A stretch of DNA of 64,000 bases from Channallabes apus (lineage: Eukaryota; Chordata; Actinopteri; Siluriformes; Clariidae), in contig CM060118.1 of NCBI GenBank assembly GCA_030522415.1, forward strand, positions 15,752,651 through 15,816,650, read 5' to 3'. The position numbers and the translations under genes were made by a program. The notes under the pieces were generated by a model that worked only from the letters and a program-made list of their open reading frames with translations, searched no databases and had not been told where the DNA came from. Shown piece after piece: positions 57,971-64,000 of the stretch (its first letter is position 1; each line of letters starts with the position of its first letter).

Positions 57971-59224
57971 ATCTTAATGAGCTCAGGTTCTTGGATAGAA
58001 AAACAGACATAATCCTAAATCAATTGACCTTGTAATCAGATTCCAGCTGTCAAAATGTCCAGGATGCTTTGGTGTAGCAGTCGGTTTAAATGGAGGATTT
58101 AAATGGAATTTTCTGCCTTTTAACTTGGACACAAGGATTTAGAATGGGAGAAATGCACTTCTAATTGAAATGCACACAAGAGAGAAACCCAGAGGTCTGT
58201 GCAGTTTTTAGAATGAACTACATAAAAAAGAAGATATAAAAACTGCCCGATTAGAAAGGTCTTCCCAGACTGCCACACGAAGCTGGTGATCGTTAAATGC
58301 GTCTTTATGTTACTGTTAACCTGAAACAGCTGGAAGCAGCCACCTCCTGTACCAGCTGTGTCTGTTGCCATGTTTAGTTGATAAACTAATTGCAGAATAG
58401 TGGTGAGAATAAGTGAGATGGCTGTGGAGAGAGGAGGGGGATCTCAGCGGGACTCCTGTCTCTCAGTCAGCGGGAACAGGGTGGCAGATCACTCTCTGAA
58501 CGACAGCAGGAAATGCTTCGGCAGTTCATCTGCCCCAAGAAACTCGCGGAGCCACAGAGCTGCCGTGTCATTGTTCCTGTTAGTAACAGCAACTCCAGAC
58601 GTAGTGCTCATATAGAACAACGTGTTCGCTAATCTGCACCATGTAGAGCAAATCAATCAGATACCAAAATAAATAATATACTGTATGCATTAAATTCAAG
58701 CGATATTGACATACAAACCTTTCACCTTTGTCCTAATATGACTACAGTGTCAATCCTTCAATTAAATGCTTTCTTTCCCTTCTAATCACATGGATACGTT
58801 TAGTTTATTTCTAGAACAGAACTCAAACATAAGCCTTTTATAGCATGAGCCAGACAGCAAAGGGGGGAAAAAAAACCTGTTTCAAACATTTGAAAGAAAG
58901 GAAAGGCAGTAAATTTGACACCATATGTTCCTCTGACAGAACCATGTTTCCCTGGAAGCAATCTGTCAAAGCTGTGCTAATAAACCCAGCAAGTGTCCCG
59001 TCTGATCCCATCCACTTTCAAATGACTGTTTCTGGACAGGCCATCTGATGCAAGAAGAAACTCTGGATTTAGAAGAGCATAATTTCCTGATCGCTCATTA
59101 ACAGTGATAGACGTATACCTGAATGACTCAAAAACAAAAAATCAGCAATTGAATATGATATGATCCATCAGAGGATCATTCGTGACTAAAAAGCTTTTTG
59201 AAGGAAGGGAGATTGCACGTTTGA
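57971..59224. other. Unique intronic sequence, nothing recognised
   Basis: A GC-richer area at 58420-58610 has no recognisable frame or repeat. No exon seen. Confidence 0.35.
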
Positions 59225-59520
59225 TTCCCGGGTGGTTCTACAGCCATCTGTGCACCCAGGAGTCTAGAGAGCAGACTGGTTGTGATCTCTTGGGGGGGGA
59301 GGGAAGGATAGTACACTCGTTCTCTCACATCGATCATTGTGACAATAGGTAACCGTGGGTGTCTGTGAGCTCAGGCAAGCGGATGGGGCAGATAGGAAGG
59401 AAGCATGTCAGAGTCTTCACCCTCCCTGGTGGACGGCTGTGATTGACGGCTGTGATTGACGACGGAGTGCTGTAAAAGACGAATGGGAATTGGACACTAA
59501 CAAGTTAGGAAGAAAATTTG
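59225..59520 (+). repeat. SINE-like dispersed repeat, family A copy 2
   Basis: Ordered blocks shared with 8262-8530: TCTACAGCCATCTGTG, GTCTGTGAGCTCAGGCAAGC, GAAGCATGTCAGAGTC, CTTCACCCTCCCTGGTGG and the tail ATGGGAATTGGACACTAAC followed by TAGGAAGAAAA. A 16-base unit GACGGCTGTGATTGAC is tandemly duplicated near 59436-59465. Confidence 0.5.
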
Positions 59521-59801
59521 CATTCATTATATTACACAAGTGGTGTTCAAGTCAAACTGGGACTTTTGATGTGAAGAACAGAACACACTTATGGGAGTAA
59601 AAAAATCGTTGTTTCTCTGTAAGGCCCTGCCTCCACTAATGCACTTATCCCAGTGTTTTACTAGTGCCTGGATATCATCAAGGTTGAAAGTTTTCTAAGG
59701 ACACCGGAGCCATGATTAGACTCCCTGCTACACGTCTGAAATTCTGGCCTCCCAGGAACACCTTTAATGGCAGGTGAAATGGCTTGGAGCCAGGTCAGGA
59801 C

Positions 59802-60903
59802 TAGGGTTGGGTATCGTTTGGGTTTTTTTCGATACCGGTGCCAAATCGATACTTTGAAAACGGTACCGGTGCCAAAACGGTGCCTGAACCGATACTTTTA
59901 AGCCAAAAAATTATAGTGGATGACTCAAGAATTAATTTTTATTGAACAAAAAATTTTATGCTTAAAATTTAACAATATATTAAAAGTTTAAAGTATATAT
60001 GAATATGTAAGCTTAAAATTTTAGCAATTCTTTTGCAGAAATTTCACCATATTTGCCTTTTCTGTCAAAATACGACTCCTTTCCTGACTTATTGCCCTGC
60101 ACAGGACATGCACAGCCTTCTTTACAATGGTAAATGGGGTCACTGTTGTAGTACTACTAGTACTAGCTGGAAAGCTATAATTATAAACAGAATCCATGTT
60201 ACATTAGTTTTTTACAAATCGTTTGACTATTTGTTAGCATGAATGCAAGATTTGCATTTTGCTATTAACATTACATTATCCTACTACTAACCTGCGGAAA
60301 GTCTGCTGTCATCATCATAATCGGTGACTCCTTTTTGCTACAGTTGGTGTGACTGGGACTGAGGGTCGTCCACACTGATAGCGCCAGCTGTTGTCCGCAA
60401 GCTGTTTAACACGGTGCCTCCCTCTGCTTTTAACTTTATTCCGTCTGCCCTCGAATGTTTCATTAGATTTGACGTGTTTCCGCCTTTACACGCAACTGCT
60501 GTAAAACATTTGCTGCACGTCACGGTGCCGGAATCCTTTCTTGTGAAATACAGCCACACTTTCGACTGTTTAGTTTTAGGCATTCTAACGAGAGTTGTTT
60601 AATTTAGCATGCTAAGCTATCGGTAGACCGCCTGCTGACGTCAGAGCGAGTGTAACGTTAGTTACTGCATTCACGCGCATGTCGGATGGTCTCTCATTTC
60701 CGGATGATTTGTGCTTTTAATTTTTTTATTTAATCTAATAAACGATTAATCTACAAAAATATATGAATCTAGAGAACAAATATTTCAATCGACAGTTCAG
60801 GCATTTAAGTGGCACCGAAATTCGCGTTCTGTTTCGGTCCGGTACATACCGGTTCTATAGGTACCGGTGCCGTATTGGCACCGCGTTTCGGTACCCAACC
60901 CTA
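59802..60903 (-). mobile_element. hAT element, 1.1 kb, with 8-bp target duplication
   Basis: The element runs from TAGGGTTGGGTATCG (59802) to CGGTACCCAACCCTA (60903), a 12-base perfect inverted end. The flanking GTCAGGAC occurs at 59794-59801 and 60904-60911, the 8-bp duplication of hAT transposition. Subterminal sequence is rich in CGATACCGGTGCC and GGTACCGGTGCC motifs. Only a BED-type reading frame survives inside, so it is non-autonomous. Confidence 0.92.
60338..60583 (-). pseudogene. BED zinc-finger remnant of a hAT transposase
   Basis: The 81-codon minus frame starts MPKTKQSKVWLYFTRKDS and has CSKC followed by GGNTSNLMKH, the pattern of BED fingers at the N-terminus of hAT transposases (Cys-x2-Cys then His). 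The expected last zinc ligand is not visible in HSRADGIKLKAEGG. The dimerisation and DDE-like catalytic regions are absent from the element. Confidence 0.8.
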
Positions 60904-61239
60904 GTCAGGACTGTACAGGGGATGCGTATTGCAGGAACTCCCAGCCGAGTTCCTGTAATGTCTAAGTGGTGTTTGGGAATGACTGTGTGTACAGTTTTCT
61001 AAGCCAGATGCGTCTATTCCGCAAGTTGGTGACATGTTATCCGTCGTTTTTCAAGAATCTGACATTTCACTTGCTGAATGTTCTCTGGATCGTAATTCAC
61101 GGATGTATAGTCTTCTTTAAAACGTTTGCACCATTCAAATGTTTTACTGCTGCAAAGAGTCTCATCACCACACTGTGCTTAAAATGTCAATCGGTTTTTA
61201 TGTCTTCATTGACAAGAAATTTCATTACAACGCCCCTCG

Positions 61240-62164
61240 TAGAATTTTTTTCCAAACCATGGCTCAACTGCACATGTTGCTAGCAGGTTTGCAAAATGGT
61301 CCACACTGAATTCCTCAAGATAAACATTATTTAATGCAAGTCATAATGCAGGGAACTTACAATGAAGAACAGATCTCATAATAATAGAGGAGATGTGATG
61401 AGAGAGGTGAACTAAGGGCAAAACCCCAGTTCTATGAATGTCTGGTTTTAGACTATACAGTATAACCGTATATACACACTGTATATAATAATAAGTTAAA
61501 GAATCCTTGCCCCAGAATCATTCAAGTAAAATCATGGAGTAATGTTATCAGTTGAACCAGTCGTGTTGTTCTGCATGAAGTCCTGGGCATAGACAGCTTT
61601 CACACCTGATAGTGTGATGTTGGTAGAATGTGCCCAAGTTTGATTGACATGAACCACAGATCACTGGTTGCTGTAGGATTAGGAACCGGATCTCTGGAAC
61701 GTTCAAGACTTCACAAGAAACTCTGAGCATGAATGAAAATGATAAAAGGGCATGTGTCAAAACCTATAATACACATAAAATGTTATTGGCCAATTATTAA
61801 TGAATAATAGGATTCTAATCATTTACTGTAAAACAAAGCTGTGCTGTGATGTACTTGCCATTTTACACTGGCCATTTTAACAACATTAACTACCAATCAA
61901 AGACAGGTATAATGAGATTTAAATGACTCCTCCTCACTTCCAGCTCTTTCAAAATAAAATTCCTCCATGCCATGCACTGTGGCTGAAATCTATACAGCTG
62001 GATTTGGCAGGAGGATTTCCGTCATCCGGAAATTGAAAGATTCTCAGTAATCTTTAGTAATTGCTTTGTTCTGGTCAGGGTTCGTGGTGGATTCAGAAAC
62101 TATCCTCAGAAGGCTGGACGCGACGAGGGAATACACCTTTGCCAATACATCTACAAACATGTTT
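61240..62164. other. Unique intronic sequence, nothing recognised
   Basis: No element or exon recognised. ACACTGGCCATTTTAACA near 61866 resembles weakly the TTAA family but is too diverged to call. Confidence 0.35.
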
Positions 62165-62300
62165 AGCACATGGGAGGAAACTGGCAAATAGAAGAAAACT
62201 CGCACGGACATGGGGAGAACATTTGAATTTCCGTGCATTCTATAACTCGAGCTCAAGATCTGCGAGGCAGCGATGATACCCAGTGTGCTAGAATGCCATA
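62165..62300 (-). mobile_element. V-SINE-like fragment, minus orientation
   Basis: ACATGGGAGGAAACTGGC, CACGGACATGGGGAGAAC and CTCGAGCTCAAGATCTGCGA, GGCAGCGATGATACC follow the reverse complement of the central block and head. Strongly diverged and truncated. Confidence 0.6.
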
Positions 62301-62629
62301 ACCCTTTAAATTGACACTTCTAAAAAAAAATAAATAAATAAAAATACGCCAAAACATTTCAACAAATACTGATGAGTGAAGAATGGACCTAACATTTGGA
62401 GAGAGGCCATTCCCAAAGCAAAACATTCTGGGAGCTGGGTTGGGAGCAACTGGCATGATGGCTACAAATCTTTTCAACTCCTCTGTATAACTAGATCATT
62501 CTCTGCTGCCAAGATTTCAATGAAAACCGAGAATGAAACTGAACCGCTCAGAGGAGAAAAATCTCCATTTCAAACTACTCATTGCTGCAAGGGCTGTCCA
62601 TGAATGCACACAAAACAATACCTGAAGTT
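62301..62629. other. Unique intronic sequence, nothing recognised
   Basis: An A/T patch at 62322-62343 is the only feature. Confidence 0.35.
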
Positions 62630-62707
62630 CTTGACCTGCATCTTTTTATGCACACCGCTGCTGTGATACGATTTGCTGATCGCGTGAATAAGCAGGTGGA
62701 CAGTATC
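62630..62707 (-). mobile_element. Tc1-like family fragment (TTTATTAGGAACACC type)
   Basis: ATCTTTTTATGCACACCGCT, GCTGTGATACGATTTGCTGA and CGTGAATAAGCAGGTGGACA match the inner end region of this family, antisense. Confidence 0.65.
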
Positions 62708-62999
62708 CGAGTCTTTTATTTTTTTATTTTATTCATGGGAAATGGCTGTTTGAAGTCCTAAATGGTAAAAAAAATTTAAATAATAAAAAAAAAAAGATAT
62801 GAAAGTATTAAAAAAACAAAAAAACATTATGGAAACAAATCATTTGTAACAAAGAAACAAATCATATGAAAAAAAGAAGAACTGTGCAAAATTGTCCCAG
62901 AACACTTCAAGTGCACCAAATTTCTTTTGCGACGCTTTTATTTTTGCATGTTCTTTGCATTTGCAAAACATTTACATAATGTTCGTGTTTTCAATAAGG
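62708..62999. other. AT-rich intronic sequence
   Basis: A-rich patches at 62766-62824 and 62865-62880. Nothing else recognised. Confidence 0.35.
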
Positions 63000-63232
63000 C
63001 GTAGTGGTCAGGGGTAAATCAGCGGTTAAGGCATTGGACTACGGTTCGGAAGATCCCAGGTTCAAACCCCACAACCACCAAGTTGCCACTGGTGGACCCT
63101 TGAGCAAGGCCCTTAACCCTCAACTGATCAGATGTGTAATGAGATGAGATAAAAAAAAATTTTAAAAACATTTTAAAAAATGTAAGTCGCTCTGGATAAG
63201 AGCGTCTTCCAAATGCCTAAATGTAAATGTAG
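63000..63232 (+). mobile_element. tRNA-derived SINE, near complete
   Basis: The head GTCAGGGGTAAATCAGCGGT with TTAAGGCATTGGACT (A-box region), B-box-like GGTTCAAACCCC, the body CAAGTTGCCACTGGTGGACC, TTGAGCAAGGCCCTTAACCC and the tail AAGTCGCTCTGGATAAGAGC, CAAATGCCTAAATGTAAATG are all visible. Same family as 30648-30833. Confidence 0.82.
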
Positions 63233-63390
63233 TGGTGGCTCAGGTAGGTGAAGTTGCTGATGAAAGGTTCAAGCCCTGCCACTGCCAAGTCACCACAGTT
63301 GAGTCCGTGGGCGAGACCCGTGACCCTATACTCAGTACAATTCAGCCACTGGATGCAGTGCTGGGCTCAAGCCTGGTTGAATAATTCAGA
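63233..63390 (+). mobile_element. Second, different tRNA-SINE head in tandem
   Basis: Directly after the preceding SINE come GTGGTGGCTCAGGTAGGTGA, AAGGTTCAAGCCCTGCCACT and GCCAAGTCACCACAGTTGAG, resembling the head of the 57395-type SINE. The tail is not visible. Confidence 0.55.
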
Positions 63391-64000
63391 GATTTGCAAC
63401 ATCCGGCGTAAAAACCTGTGCCAGATCTCGCAGATGAAATGATCCGATGTGCCAACCCAGGGAGAAGGGACAAAGTCTATGGGAAAAAAAGTAGTTTTTA
63501 ATAGTTTCAAAACCTAAAAGAAATCTAGCTGCTTGAGATAAAAATCAGATAAACAATGGTGCTTGGGAATCAAACTAAAATGAAAACTGTAGCACCTAAA
63601 AAGCAAATTGAATAAAACTGCAATATACAATAAACTATATACAGTACGATTCAGTAATGAAGCATGACGGTTCATGTAGTTCATTCATATGCAAAAAAAG
63701 AAACAAAACTTTAAAAAAGAAAAAAGAGACAGAAACAATAGTGACGAGGCATGCCAAATAATCACGAGCCTGCCAGGAACAAACAAAACAATACTAAGCA
63801 TTCATTACACAAAACCTGGTCCGTAAAACACAGAAGAAAGAGATCGATTTGCATAAAACAAATAAAATGAACAGTGTTTAGTGTTTAAAAAAAACTAAAC
63901 AACTATTCATTACATGATCTACAACTATAAAATGCAACTGCTAAAACTGAGAAATACCATCTACAGTATACTCTTACTAATACACTATTTCACCAGTGTT
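63391..64000. other. AT-rich intronic sequence to the window edge
   Basis: No recognisable element or exon. Confidence 0.35.

Larger units (their letters stand above)
59541..61239 (-). mobile_element. Mariner element, minus orientation, split by a hAT insertion
   Basis: The ends are TGGTGTTCAAGTCAAACTGG (left) and TTCATTACAACGCCCC (right). Interior blocks CCACTAATGCACTTATCCCA, CGTCTGAAATTCTGGCCTCC and, after the insertion, ATGCGTATTGCAGGAACTCC, CGCAAGTTGGTGACATG match the mariner copy at 19640. About 590 bases of mariner remain after removing the hAT element. The coding is heavily degraded. Confidence 0.82.

Noticed and set aside
63000..63080. A genuine tRNA gene
   Set aside because: A- and B-box-like sequences are present, but the cloverleaf is not complete and the unit continues into a SINE body and tail found elsewhere.

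Overview
The window is intronic DNA from a ray-finned fish genome. I lean towards an ostariophysan, catfish-like species because of the mix of Tc1-like transposons, tRNA-derived SINEs and long (TA)n/(CA)n tracts, but the species call is an inference. No bacterial-style gene layout is present. The one convincing host coding feature is a single 154-bp exon on the minus strand (15194-15347). It has proper splice sites and encodes a segment matching polypeptide N-acetylgalactosaminyltransferase 2 (galnt2). The window is therefore best read as two partial introns of galnt2: about 48.6 kb upstream of the exon (15348-64000) and about 15.2 kb downstream (1-15193). No other galnt2 exon was recognised.

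The introns are packed with mobile elements, mostly cut-and-paste DNA transposons. Tc1-like families include one full-length but doubly broken copy (47212-48831) with an internally deleted sister (390-1125). A second is a 1.4-kb minus-strand copy with about 210-bp terminal repeats (4170-5543). A third copy (30532-32313) has a transposase frame interrupted by only one stop codon, with a SINE nested in its 5' part. Short internally deleted copies lie at 19320-19483, 44423-44890 and 55818-56230, and there are many fragments. A mariner family is present as at least five partial copies; one (59541-61239) is split by a 1.1-kb hAT element with a perfect 8-bp target duplication. Other hAT-like elements lie at 32360-33292, 45880-46813 and 48860-49337. 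A Harbinger-type non-autonomous element with TAA duplications sits at 53263-54004, a CACTG-ended element at 25525-27094, and a TTAA-associated family that may be piggyBac-derived occurs in about six partial copies. The only LINE is a 5'-truncated RTE-clade element (16566-19014) with a long reverse-transcriptase frame.

Several SINE families are dispersed through the window, as are many microsatellites, the largest at 41622-41855. Between the elements are stretches without recognisable repeats. A few (9780-10080, 38820-39130, 40420-40620, 56580-56960) have CpG density or clustered binding-site-like motifs that could mark intronic regulatory elements.

No multi-gene pathway or new defence, biosynthetic or mobile system with an intact gene set is visible. 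The most interesting content is the nesting and deletion history of the transposons, the near-intact Tc1 copy, the under-described TTAA-associated family, and the candidate regulatory islands.
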